Positions 36,116 to 44,225 of a stretch of 64,000 nt of DNA are shown one piece after another. Below the pieces are notes generated by a model. It saw only the letters and a list, made by a program, of their open reading frames with translations. It made no database searches and was not told where the DNA came from. Numbering within the stretch: the stretch's first letter is position 1; each line of letters begins with the position of its first letter. The DNA is from Rhodococcus sp. 06-235-1A (lineage in GTDB: Bacteria > Actinomycetota > Actinomycetes > Mycobacteriales > Mycobacteriaceae), in NCBI RefSeq assembly GCF_002258785.1, contig NZ_NOYI01000021.1, positions 62,001 to 126,000 of the forward strand, read 5' to 3'. The position numbers and the translations under genes were made by a program.

Positions 36116-36562
36116 GTGACGTCGGGAAACATAGTGAAAGACAATCGGGAATTGGCAAGCGATCTGTCGCTTGCGGTGGTGAGGTTGACTCGTCACCTTC
36201 GGGGTAGGCGAGTGGACTCGCAAGTATCACTGACGCAACTGTCGGCTCTGGCCACCCTGAGTCGGGAGGGTGATATGACGCCCGGTGCGTTGGCTGCGCG
36301 GGAGAGGGTGCAGCCGCCGTCGATGACGCGGGTGATCGCGTCGTTGGCCGAACTCGGCCTCGTGGTGCGCACGCCGCACCCCACCGATGGCCGCCAGGTG
36401 ATCGTGTCGCTCTCACCTGCCGGTCAGGAGCTGATCGCCGACGAGGCGAGTGCGCGTGAGGCGTGGATGACCGCGCAGCTCGCGGGGCTCACGGCCGAGC
36501 AGCTCGACATTCTGCGTGACGCGGTGAACATCATCGGTGCCCTGGTGAGCGACTCCGAGTAG
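36116..36562 (+). CDS. MarR-family transcriptional regulator
   Basis: 148 aa, Rv0880-like. Winged HTH at about 40-100 ([40 protein letters not shown] and wing [15 protein letters not shown]). The dimerisation helices flank it. GTG 36116. Twenty-one bases before the next gene, an MFS transporter, which it probably represses. A TTACCTAGGTTT near-palindrome lies between the two. Confidence 0.9.
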   Translation: MTSGNIVKDNRELASDLSLAVVRLTRHLRGRRVDSQVSLTQLSALATLSREGDMTPGALAARERVQPPSMTRVIASLAELGLVVRTPHPTDGRQVIVSLSPAGQELIADEASAREAWMTAQLAGLTAEQLDILRDAVNIIGALVSDSE

Positions 36563-36580
36563 TTACCTAGGTTTATTATC
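36563..36580. promoter_or_regulatory. Possible MarR operator and -10 element before the MFS gene
   Basis: TTACCTAGGTTT (from 36563) is symmetric at most positions around CCTAGG and runs into TTATTAT, a -10-like run, immediately before the MFS start. A repressor bound here would block MFS expression without affecting marR itself. Inferred. Confidence 0.35.
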
Positions 36581-36583
36581 TGA

Positions 36584-37891
36584 ATGGTGGCCCCTGCTTC
36601 CTCTACGTCCGGTTCGTCGATGTTCGCTGCTCTGAAGACTCGCAACTATCGATTGTGGGCGTCGGGGCAGATCGTCTCGCTGGTCGGAACGTGGATGCAG
36701 CGGGTTGCCCAGGACTGGCTCGTGCTGACGCTGTCCGGCGGCAACGGCCTCGCCGTCGGCATCGTCATGGCCCTGCAATTCGGGCCGACGCTGTTTCTCT
36801 CGGTCTGGGGTGGAGTACTGGCAGACCGGTACGACAAGCGCAAGCTCCTCATGATCACCCAGGTGTTCGCCGCAGTCTGCGGTCTGGTTCTCGGCGTGCT
36901 CGACGTCGGCAACATGGTCGAGCTGTGGCACGTCTACGTCATCGCCTTCATCCTCGGCTGCTCGTCCGCCATCGATGCGCCGGTGCGTCAATCCTTCACC
37001 ATCGAGATGGTCGGCAAGGAGACTCTCTCCAACGCGATCGCGTTGAACTCGATGACGTTCAATATGGCGCGGATCGTCGGGCCTGCCGTGTCCGGAGTGC
37101 TCATCACTCTCGTCGGTACCGGCTGGGTGTTCCTGATCAACGCGGTGTCGTTCGCGGCGGTGTTCGGTGCCCTGGTGGCGATGAACGTCGGTCAGCTCTT
37201 CCGTGTCGAACCGGCACCGAGGGCCAAAGGGCAGGTGCGGGAGGGCTTTCGGTACGTCTGGGGGCGGGGAGACCTGCGCGTGCTGCTGGCGACGGTATTC
37301 ATGGTCTCGACGTTCGGTCTCAACTTCCCCCTGAGCCTGTCGGTGTTGGCGCGCAACACGTTCGGCAGCGGTGCCGACGCATACGGATTGCTCTCGACCA
37401 CCCTCGCGGTCGGCACGTTGGCGGGAGCGACCCTGGCGGCCCGTCGCGCCACGGCCCCGCGATTGCGGCTCTTCATCGGTGCAGTCATCGCGTTCGGGGT
37501 GTTCGAGCTACTCGTGGGGTTGATGCCCAATTACGTTCTGGTGGCAGTCCTTTTGGTGCCCGCCGGCGCACTGACGCTGACGTTCACGACGTCGGCGATG
37601 AACATTCTGCAGATGTCGGTACCGTCCGACATGCGCGGACGCGTGATGGGCATCTACATGTTGTGCTTCCTGGGCGGAACTCCGCTGGGCAGTCCGGTGC
37701 TCGGTTGGCTCGCCGACGTCCTCGATCCACGCGCACCGCTCGTGTTCGGCGGCGTCATCTCACTGGCCACGGGGCTGTTCGCGGCCGTGTATCTGCTGCG
37801 GCACAACAACTTGCGGATCACCGTGGTGCCGCCCGCCGACGGTCATCGCCTGCCCACCCTCGACACGGTGGCCGCGACCGCCAAGGTGTGA
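36584..37891 (+). CDS. MFS exporter (DHA3/EntS-like)
   Basis: 435 aa, twelve helices. Starts MVAPASSTSGSSMFAALKTR and NYRLWASGQIVSLVGTWMQR, the usual N-terminus of the EntS/MFS_3 group. Motif A-like GGVLADRYDKRKLL lies between helices 2 and 3, and MRGRVMGIYML in the second half. It probably exports a drug or siderophore-like compound. Follows marR by 21 bases, consistent with MarR-controlled efflux. Confidence 0.88.
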   Translation: MVAPASSTSGSSMFAALKTRNYRLWASGQIVSLVGTWMQRVAQDWLVLTLSGGNGLAVGIVMALQFGPTLFLSVWGGVLADRYDKRKLLMITQVFAAVCGLVLGVLDVGNMVELWHVYVIAFILGCSSAIDAPVRQSFTIEMVGKETLSNAIALNSMTFNMARIVGPAVSGVLITLVGTGWVFLINAVSFAAVFGALVAMNVGQLFRVEPAPRAKGQVREGFRYVWGRGDLRVLLATVFMVSTFGLNFPLSLSVLARNTFGSGADAYGLLSTTLAVGTLAGATLAARRATAPRLRLFIGAVIAFGVFELLVGLMPNYVLVAVLLVPAGALTLTFTTSAMNILQMSVPSDMRGRVMGIYMLCFLGGTPLGSPVLGWLADVLDPRAPLVFGGVISLATGLFAAVYLLRHNNLRITVVPPADGHRLPTLDTVAATAKV

Positions 37892-37895
37892 GCGT

Positions 37896-38501
37896 TCAGA
37901 TCCACCCGTGGCGTCGGGCCAGCGCGCAGGCCTCGTGCCGATTCGCCGCGCCGAGCTTCGCAGCGGCGGCAGACAGGTAGTTGCGAGTGGTGCCCGGCGA
38001 CAGATGGGCGCGCTGTGCGATCTCCGCGATCGACGCGCCGTCCGCGGCGAACTCGAGCACGTCTGCCTCACGCGGTGTCAGCGGCGAATCCCCGGCCCCG
38101 ATGGCTTCCGCGGCGAGCGTCGGGTCGACGTAGCGCCCGCCGCCGTGCACGGTGCGCACCACCTCGGCCAGGGTGGCGGCCGAGGTGGTCTTCGGCAGGA
38201 ACCCGCGCACTCCGGCCTCCAGTGCCTTCTTCAGGTAACCCGGTCGACCGTGGCTGGTGACGATGATCGACGCGCACGTCGGCAGAGTCTCGGCGATCTT
38301 CTGGGCCGTCTCGATGCCGTCGATACCGCCCATCTGCAAGTCCAACACCGCCACATCGGGCGATAATTCGGCCGCCACGGTCAACGCCTGCTCGCCGGAT
38401 TCGGCTTGGCCGACGATCTCGATGTCCTCTTCGAGATCGAGCATGGTCGCCAGCGCCGACCGAATCAGGTTCTCGTCGTCGGCCAGTAGAACCCGGATCA
38501 T
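37896..38501 (-). CDS. NarL/LuxR-family response regulator
   Basis: 201 aa. Receiver domain residues 1-120: acidic pair DDE near 8-10, phospho-acceptor Asp in DVAVLDLQMGG (near 54), Ser/Thr in ITSH-like IIVTSHG and Lys in FLPKTTS. LuxR HTH at about 140-195 (LTPREADVLEFAADGASIAE, then LSPGTTRNYLSAAAAKL). DesR-like. Overlaps the kinase stop by four bases. Last gene of the operon with the ABC transporter. Confidence 0.93.
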   Translation of the reverse strand: MIRVLLADDENLIRSALATMLDLEEDIEIVGQAESGEQALTVAAELSPDVAVLDLQMGGIDGIETAQKIAETLPTCASIIVTSHGRPGYLKKALEAGVRGFLPKTTSAATLAEVVRTVHGGGRYVDPTLAAEAIGAGDSPLTPREADVLEFAADGASIAEIAQRAHLSPGTTRNYLSAAAAKLGAANRHEACALARRHGWI

Positions 38502-39628
38502 GGTGTAGTCCTAAGCTTCTCGGTCGGTAGCGCGGCGGTCAGGGTGAATTCGTCGGTGGTCCGCTCGGTGTCCAGGGTGCCTCCGACGGCGACCAACCGT
38601 TCTCGCAGTCCGCTCAGGCCCGTGCCGTCGTTGCGGCCCGTGGACGCGCCGGGGCGGTCGTTGGTCAGTCGAATGCCGGTATCGGTCAGTTCGATTCGAC
38701 AGTAGGTGGCTGCAGAGTGACGCAGTATGTTCGTCACTCCCTCACGAACCACCCAGGCAGCGGCCTCGGCCGCGCGCTCGGACAGGACCGAGGTTTCGCC
38801 GACCAGTTCGGTGGAGATGCCCGCGGCGGACAGTAGTGATCGAGCTCCGTCGAGTTCCGAGGCCACATCGACCGATCGATAGCCGCGTACCAGTTTTCTC
38901 GCGTCGGCCATGGATTCCTGGGCCAGAACGCGAACCTCGTCCATCTGGGTGGCAGCTCGATCGTCACCTCTACGCGCCAGTGTCGCCGCGAGTTCGCTCT
39001 TGACTGCGATGGCGGACAGCGCGCGGCCGACGACGTCGTGCAGATCTCGCGAGAACCGCAGACGCTCCTCGGCAACCGAGAGCGCGGCGGCGGCGTCGCG
39101 GGTGGCGTCGAGTTCGGTGACGATGCGCAGCAGCCACGCCGACAGTTGCACGGTGAAGGACATGAATGCGATGAAGAGACCGAGCACCAGAGTTTCCACC
39201 GCCGGGCTTCCCAGAGCCGCCGCGAGCCCAGCGGCGGCCACGGCCGTCGCGAGGCACCACCGCAACGGAATCAAGGTCGAGACCGCCGTGGTGATGAGCA
39301 CTGCGGCCCACAGTGCGTTGCTCGTGGTTCCTCCGGCAACCAGCACCACAGCGCCGACGGCCATGATCGCCAACGGGATTCGTGGGTCGGCCGTCGACTC
39401 GCCGCCGAGCGCGGGGGTGCGCTGCACGACCACGAAGGTGGCTGCGGCACAGACAGCCATCGCTGCAATCGACAGATAGTCGTCGAACTGCAGCGACGTC
39501 AGCATCGCTGCGACGGCAACACCGACGACGATCAGCAGAAACGACTGACGGGTGTAGACGCGTACCTTGTCCACTGCACTGCTGTCGTTCCAGCCGTGCA
39601 GTGGATTGAGGTATTCGTGCAGCTTCAT
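38498..39628 (-). CDS. DesK-like sensor histidine kinase
   Basis: 376 aa. Six hydrophobic segments in the first 170 residues (e.g. SFLLIVVGVAVAAMLTSL, TLVLGLFIAFMSFTVQLSAW), no extracellular domain, so it probably senses membrane state. HisKA_3 phospho-acceptor in FSRDLHDVVGRALSAIAVKS (near 210), and a degenerate HATPase with EGVTNILRHS and GTGLSGLRERL. Pairs with the adjacent regulator (ATGA overlap). The upstream ABC genes are the expected output, as in bacitracin- or lipid-stress modules. Confidence 0.92.
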   Translation of the reverse strand: MKLHEYLNPLHGWNDSSAVDKVRVYTRQSFLLIVVGVAVAAMLTSLQFDDYLSIAAMAVCAAATFVVVQRTPALGGESTADPRIPLAIMAVGAVVLVAGGTTSNALWAAVLITTAVSTLIPLRWCLATAVAAAGLAAALGSPAVETLVLGLFIAFMSFTVQLSAWLLRIVTELDATRDAAAALSVAEERLRFSRDLHDVVGRALSAIAVKSELAATLARRGDDRAATQMDEVRVLAQESMADARKLVRGYRSVDVASELDGARSLLSAAGISTELVGETSVLSERAAEAAAWVVREGVTNILRHSAATYCRIELTDTGIRLTNDRPGASTGRNDGTGLSGLRERLVAVGGTLDTERTTDEFTLTAALPTEKLRTTP

Positions 39629-39666
39629 GATCTCCAGCCTTGCAGACGGTCGACGAAAGGTGCGAT

Positions 39667-40440
39667 CTAGGACCGGGGTTCCCAGCGGAAGTGCGTGCGG
39701 GCGATCAGCAGGCTGCCGACGATCCAGGCGAGCATCACCACCAGCGGCATTCCGGCTTCGGCGAAGGTGGAGGCGAACCCTATCGACGCGTCTCCTGGAG
39801 TGGTGGTGCCGAACCAGCCCAGATTCAGTAGGTCCGAGACCGCGGCCATCGGGGTCGGTTCGACGACCCTGCTGAAAGAATCCGGGAGTACACCGCGAAG
39901 CAGCGACGAGCCGATCATGGCGATCAGGATGACCGGAAGACTGGTGATCTGAGCTGCTTCCGCATTGCGGGTGAAGGCAGACGTGATCAGTGCCAGTGCG
40001 GCGAACAGTGCAGCGCCGCCGAGAAGAGCGACAGCGACGAGCAGGACGTTGGTGGGAACCGGTCCACCGAAGGCCACCACCACGGCTCCTACGATCAGAC
40101 CGAGTGCGACGGTGAGGATCAGCGATGGTATCGCCGGGCCGAGCAGTATCTGAACGTCCGAGCTCTCTCCGGTGCGAAGTCGCTTGAGCACCAACTCGTC
40201 TCGACGCGTGGCGTAGACCGAGAGCATGTTGTAGTAGACCATGAACACCAGCAGGAACAGGGCGAAGATCTCGAGCGCCCCTCCGACGACGGTGTCGGTC
40301 AATCCGTCGTCGCTCCGGATGCCGATGATCAGCAGGGCGATCGGCAGCACGAGAGGTATGACGGTCGCGTTGAACAGCAGTACTCGGTTGCGTCCGAGCA
40401 GCGTGAATTCTGCTCGCGACAGGGCGGTCATCGTGCTCAT
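39667..40440 (-). CDS. ABC-2 type transporter permease
   Basis: 257 aa, six transmembrane helices (LLFNATVIPLVLPIALLIIG, ALEIFALFLLVFMVYYNMLS, LILTVALGLIVGAVVVAFGG, and others). ABC2_membrane fold; the cytoplasmic loop VYATRRDELVLKRLRTGESS after helix 2 is typical. The start codon overlaps the ATPase stop by four bases, so subunits are made together. Exports a peptide, drug or lipid; substrate unknown. Confidence 0.9.
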   Translation of the reverse strand: MSTMTALSRAEFTLLGRNRVLLFNATVIPLVLPIALLIIGIRSDDGLTDTVVGGALEIFALFLLVFMVYYNMLSVYATRRDELVLKRLRTGESSDVQILLGPAIPSLILTVALGLIVGAVVVAFGGPVPTNVLLVAVALLGGAALFAALALITSAFTRNAEAAQITSLPVILIAMIGSSLLRGVLPDSFSRVVEPTPMAAVSDLLNLGWFGTTTPGDASIGFASTFAEAGMPLVVMLAWIVGSLLIARTHFRWEPRS

Positions 40441-41372
40441 GCGCTCATCACCTCGGTGTTCGCTATGGCGGAATTGTCGAATTCATCTGCGATGGAAAGG
40501 AATACGGTCTCGAGCGATGCCGCTCTGGCGTCCAGGCCGTGCAGGGTCACCCCGTTGTCTCGAGCCCACAGCAGCAGGTCGGTCAAGGTCTCCTGCACCG
40601 AGGACGTCTGGATGGAGACGGTGTCTCCCGAGACGTCGATCGACGTACCGGGCAATGGCGGCAGTGCCGTACCGGGGGCCTTCAGTTCGATCTTCGCGGG
40701 GTGGTCGGCGACCACCTCGTCCACCGTTCCGCTGCGAACGACTCTGCCGCGGTGCATGATCGCCAACCGGTCGCAGAGAGACTCGGCCTCGTCCAGGTAG
40801 TGGGTCGTCAGCATGATCGTCACGCCGGAGTTCTTCAGCTCCTGAATCAAACGCCATGTGTTGCGCCGACTTTCGGGATCGAGACCGGTGGTCGGTTCGT
40901 CCAGGAACAGGATGCGCGGACGACTGATGATCGCGCACGCGAGGTCCAACCTGCGCTGTTCGCCCCCGGAGAGGAATTTGACCCGGGTATCGGAGCGATC
41001 GGCCAGATCGACGCGACCGAGCACCTCCGCCACCGGCAAGGGATTGCTGCAGGTGCCTGCCCACATCTGCAGACTCTCGGCGGTGGTCAGATCCTGAGGC
41101 AGGCCGCCCTTCTGCAACATGATTCCCAGAGACGGCCGGACCTTGCGGCGATCGGACACCGGATCCATTCCCAGGATCCGCACCGTGCCCTCGCTGGGGC
41201 GCGAAAGGCCCTGAATCACTTCGAGAGTGGACGTCTTACCTGCACCGTTGGTGCCCAACAATCCGAACAACTCGCCCTCGGCGACGTGCAGGTCGAGAGT
41301 TTTGACGGCCTCGTACGCGTTCTTGCCCGAACCGTAGCGGCGAGTCATACCGTCGACATCGATGATGCTCAT
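40437..41372 (-). CDS. ABC transporter ATP-binding protein
   Basis: 311 aa, drug-exporter (CcmA-like) ATPase. Walker A GTNGAGKT near 40, Q-loop LQKGG, signature FLSGGEQRRLDLA near 135, Walker B RILFLDEP, switch His in LTTHYLDEAESL. The C-terminal 70 residues form the usual extension. ATG 41372 overlaps the stop of the small membrane-protein gene by four bases. With the permease it makes the export complex controlled by the adjacent two-component system. Confidence 0.95.
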   Translation of the reverse strand: MSIIDVDGMTRRYGSGKNAYEAVKTLDLHVAEGELFGLLGTNGAGKTSTLEVIQGLSRPSEGTVRILGMDPVSDRRKVRPSLGIMLQKGGLPQDLTTAESLQMWAGTCSNPLPVAEVLGRVDLADRSDTRVKFLSGGEQRRLDLACAIISRPRILFLDEPTTGLDPESRRNTWRLIQELKNSGVTIMLTTHYLDEAESLCDRLAIMHRGRVVRSGTVDEVVADHPAKIELKAPGTALPPLPGTSIDVSGDTVSIQTSSVQETLTDLLLWARDNGVTLHGLDARAASLETVFLSIADEFDNSAIANTEVMSA

Positions 41373-41596
41373 GATCGCTTCTGCCAGTGCCGCAGTCCGA
41401 TGACGAACCGGACACCCATGAAGGCGACGATGACGCCGAGTGCGACGAACGCCGGAAGGGACGTGCCGACGATCGCGAACAACACGGCGATGATCGCGAG
41501 ACTGATGACGATGACGACGATCTCACGCGCCATCGTCGGAGCCGGTCCGAGCTCCATGAGATCAGTGAACAGGTTTCCTTCGTCTGGTTGCTTCAT
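41369..41596 (-). CDS. Small two-helix membrane protein of the ABC operon
   Basis: 75 aa, starting MKQPDEGNLFTDLMELGPAP. Two transmembrane helices (EIVVIVISLAIIAVLFAIVG and PAFVALGVIVAFMGVRFVIG), basic end RHWQKRS. Not a known family. First gene of a five-gene operon (this, ATPase, permease, kinase, regulator), joined to the ATPase by a four-base overlap. May be an accessory subunit or a sensor partner of the extracellular-loop-lacking kinase. Confidence 0.75.
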   Translation of the reverse strand: MKQPDEGNLFTDLMELGPAPTMAREIVVIVISLAIIAVLFAIVGTSLPAFVALGVIVAFMGVRFVIGLRHWQKRS

Positions 41597-41715
41597 GACT
41601 ACGAGTCTGCTGCGCCCGAACCGCCGAAAACAGTGCAGCGCATCATCACCTGAAGTGACACCGTCACGGTCCGGCCATGACAAAAGTCATGGGTCATGCC
41701 GCTCTGTGCCTTACG

Positions 41716-41769
41716 GTTACTCCGCAGGCTCCGCTCCTGCCCCGAAAGTCACTCCGCAGGCTCCGCTCC
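41716..41769. repeat. Two copies of the dispersed 22-bp element, intergenic
   Basis: The 240-base gap between the two divergent two-component operons carries two inverted-orientation copies (41716-41737 and 41748-41769) of the element also found in tandem inside the MFS gene at 28706. They differ from it at one position in the first copy and none in the second, across 22 bases. The rest of the gap holds only the divergent promoters; no gene was seen. Confidence 0.85.
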
Positions 41770-41837
41770 TCCGTTTCCACCCGATCTCCACCCGTGGGTC
41801 GATTCGCCATCCCCTCGAGATTCGTAGCGTTACTGCC

Positions 41838-42397
41838 ATGAACATTGCAACGATCGCTCTCGTAGTCCTTCTGGTCGGATATCTGCTGGTGCGGCGCATG
41901 ACCGGCCAGCTCATGGAAGCCCGGCGCATGCTGGTGCTGCCGACGATTCTGGCCCTCGTCGGGTTGGCATCACTGAACTCGACGGCCCTGTCGGCCACGG
42001 CCATCGGGTTCCTTCTCCTCGGCTGCATCGTCGGTGTCGGCTTCGGCGTGATCCGCGGCTACACCGTCAGGATCTCCGAGCGGGACGGGACGGGACGGCC
42101 TGGATGCGGTACTCGGTCGCGTCGATCGGGCTGTGGATCGCCGCCATCGCCGTCCGCGTGCTGCTGATTCCGGTGGAGAGCGCTATCGATCCGACGGCCG
42201 CATCCGTCGCCGGTCAGGCCACGATGCTGGCCGTGGGCATCGGATTCCTCGCCGAATCGGTTGCCGTTCTCTACCGCGCCATGCACACCGACGCCACCAT
42301 CGTCTGGCGCGCCGACAAGTCCGGTCATCACACGATCTCGCCTACGCTGTCCGACATGCACAATCGGGTTCGCGGCGGAGGGTCGAAGATTCGGTGA
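41838..42397 (+). pseudogene. CcdC/DUF1453-like membrane protein split by a (GGGAC)3 frameshift
   Basis: One membrane protein is read in two frames. The first part (from ATG 41838) has helices TIALVVLLVGYLLVRRM and LVLPTILALVGLASLNSTAL and runs to RISERDGT. The second, in another frame from about 42097 to TGA 42397, continues AWMRYSVASIGLWIAAIAVR and VLLIPVESAIDPTAASVAGQ. The switch occurs at GGGAC repeated three times (42082-42096). Removing one 5-base unit restores one continuous 184-residue frame with the sense ERDGTAWMR. The second frame ends in GTGA, coupled to the kinase gene. So this is a slippage mutation, a phase-variable switch or a sequencing error. Confidence 0.82.
42082..42096 (+). 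repeat. Pentanucleotide tract (GGGAC)3
   Basis: Three tandem GGGAC units plus trailing GG, at the exact point where the membrane-protein frame shifts. Two units would leave the gene intact. Replication slippage at such short tandem repeats is the usual cause of reversible frameshifts. Confidence 0.9.
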
Positions 42398-43512
42398 CAT
42401 CGGCACCCAACCCCGACGTACGGTTGCCCACGCTCGACAGCCTCAGGCTGTCGAGCCGGCCGTATGTCGCGGCCGTCGTGATCGCGGCGGCCTTCGCCAC
42501 TTCGGACCTGAGCAACCCGCTTCTGCTTGCGCTGCTCGTCGTCAACAGCGCCGTGCTGCTGGCCTCGGCGCTTCCGCGACGGTTCGTCGGTCCGCGTTCG
42601 TCTCTGGTCGGTGCGGGTGTCGCACTGTTCGCGTCTGCAGCGATGCTGCCCCTCGGGGGCACCACAGCGGCAACGCTGTTCCCGTTTCTGATTGCGGGAC
42701 ATGCAGGGTGGCGCTTCAAGCCGTCGGTGTCGTTCCCGTTCGCGATCTCGCTCAGCGTGGCGTGCGCAACCGCACTGTGGATCGCCGAGCACAATGGTGT
42801 CGACGGATGGCCCTGGGCTGCAGGGTTGTTCGCAGGTTGGCCGGTGCTGATCGGGTATTCACGGCGCAGTCGGCTGGATGCACTGCGTAATGCGCGTCGC
42901 GCCACCGAGGCGGAACTTCGCGAGCATGCCCTGGCCGAGCGAGCCCGCATCGCCCGCGACATTCACGACGTTCTCGCGCACTCGCTGTCCGGGGTCAACA
43001 TGCAACTCGAAGTCGCCGACGCGTTGCTCGACGCCGGCCGCGCCGAGGAGGCCAGAGCGGCAGTGGGCAAGGCGCAGAGCCTCGTTCGGGAGGGACTCAC
43101 CGAAACACGCCGTGCTGTGCAGACTTTGCGCCAGGATGCGCTGCCCCTCGTGCCGACCTTGGCCGCTCTCGTGGGCGAGGACGCGAGCTTCGAAGTCGAG
43201 GGCACGGCGCTGAATCTCGATACCTCGCAGTCGCAGTTCCTGGTCCGGTGCGCGCAGGAGGCGATGACCAACGCCCGCAACCACGCGCCCGGGGCTGCTG
43301 TCGAGGTGGTGCTTCGGTTCGATGCCGGATCGGTCGAACTCTCCGTGGCCAACGGCCCCGCCCTGTCGCCACCCGAACCGATCGAGAGCACCGGAATGGG
43401 CCTTGTCGGTATGCGCGAACGCGCGGCCCTGGTGGGCGGGTCGGTCACTGTCGGTCCCGACGGGCCAGGCTGGGTCGTGCGTGCCGAAGTACCTCTGCAT
43501 CAACCACGCTGA
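42394..43512 (+). CDS. Sensor histidine kinase (NarL-type partner)
   Basis: 372 aa. About four to five hydrophobic segments in the first 150 residues, then HisKA_3 with AERARIARDIHDVLAHSLSG (His near 195) and an HATPase with EAMTNARNHAPGA and GMGLVGMRERAALVGG. GTG 42394 overlaps the stop of the frameshifted membrane-protein gene, so its translation is normally coupled to that gene; the frameshift could therefore lower kinase levels. Paired with the regulator 21 bases downstream. Confidence 0.92.
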   Translation: MTSAPNPDVRLPTLDSLRLSSRPYVAAVVIAAAFATSDLSNPLLLALLVVNSAVLLASALPRRFVGPRSSLVGAGVALFASAAMLPLGGTTAATLFPFLIAGHAGWRFKPSVSFPFAISLSVACATALWIAEHNGVDGWPWAAGLFAGWPVLIGYSRRSRLDALRNARRATEAELREHALAERARIARDIHDVLAHSLSGVNMQLEVADALLDAGRAEEARAAVGKAQSLVREGLTETRRAVQTLRQDALPLVPTLAALVGEDASFEVEGTALNLDTSQSQFLVRCAQEAMTNARNHAPGAAVEVVLRFDAGSVELSVANGPALSPPEPIESTGMGLVGMRERAALVGGSVTVGPDGPGWVVRAEVPLHQPR

Positions 43513-43533
43513 ACCAGATATGGAATCGAGAGC

Positions 43534-44181
43534 ATGAGCATTCGGATAGTGATCGCCGACGATCAGGCGTCGGTGCGCGAGGCGCTGGCCACGATGTTGG
43601 ACCTGATCGAGGACATCACCGTGGTTGCGACCGCTGCCGACGGAGCGAGCGCGGTCACCGAGGTGACCGCGGCGATGAGCGACGATCACCTCGACGTGGT
43701 GCTGATGGATCTGCGGATGCCGGGGACCGACGGAATCGAAGCGACGCGAATCTTGAAGGGGCGCTTTCCCGATTTGCCCGTGGTGGTGTTGACGACCTTC
43801 TCGGACGAACGCTCGATACTCGATGCGCTTGGCGCAGGCGCACGCGGATATCTCACCAAGGACGCCGGACGGGTCGAGATCGCGGCGGCATTGCGAGCGG
43901 CCGCAGCCGGGCAAGCGGTGCTGAACCCGGAGGTGCAGGCGCGATTGCTGGGAGCAATCGAAGTGCCTCGCGCGCAGCAGATCCCGGCCAGGCTGACGCC
44001 ACGCGAGGTGGACGTCCTGCGCGCGATCGCCGCGGGCCTTTCGAATCGGGAGATCGCTGGGCAGATGTTCGTCAGCGAGGCGACGGTCAAGACTCATATC
44101 AATCATCTGTTCGCCAAGGCGCAACTACGTGACCGGGCGCAGGCCGTGCACTTCGCATTCACTCACGGTCTGGCGGGATAG
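43534..44181 (+). CDS. NarL/LuxR-family response regulator
   Basis: 215 aa. Receiver: acidic DDQ near 9, Asp in DVVLMDLRMPGTDG (near 59), Thr in VVVLTTFSDE, Lys in YLTKDAG. LuxR HTH at 150-205 (LTPREVDVLRAIAAGLSNRE then FVSEATVKTHINHLFAKAQL). Partner of the kinase just upstream. Targets unknown; the divergent ABC operon is a candidate. Confidence 0.94.
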   Translation: MSIRIVIADDQASVREALATMLDLIEDITVVATAADGASAVTEVTAAMSDDHLDVVLMDLRMPGTDGIEATRILKGRFPDLPVVVLTTFSDERSILDALGAGARGYLTKDAGRVEIAAALRAAAAGQAVLNPEVQARLLGAIEVPRAQQIPARLTPREVDVLRAIAAGLSNREIAGQMFVSEATVKTHINHLFAKAQLRDRAQAVHFAFTHGLAG

Positions 44182-44225
44182 GCGTCTCACCTGCGTGAAG
44201 GGGCGTGTTCGGGTACTTTCAGCTC

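Noticed and set aside
34648..36144. 498-codon minus-strand frame opposite the purine permease
   Set aside because: His/Asp/Arg-rich antisense shadow of a membrane-protein gene; no start signals or family.
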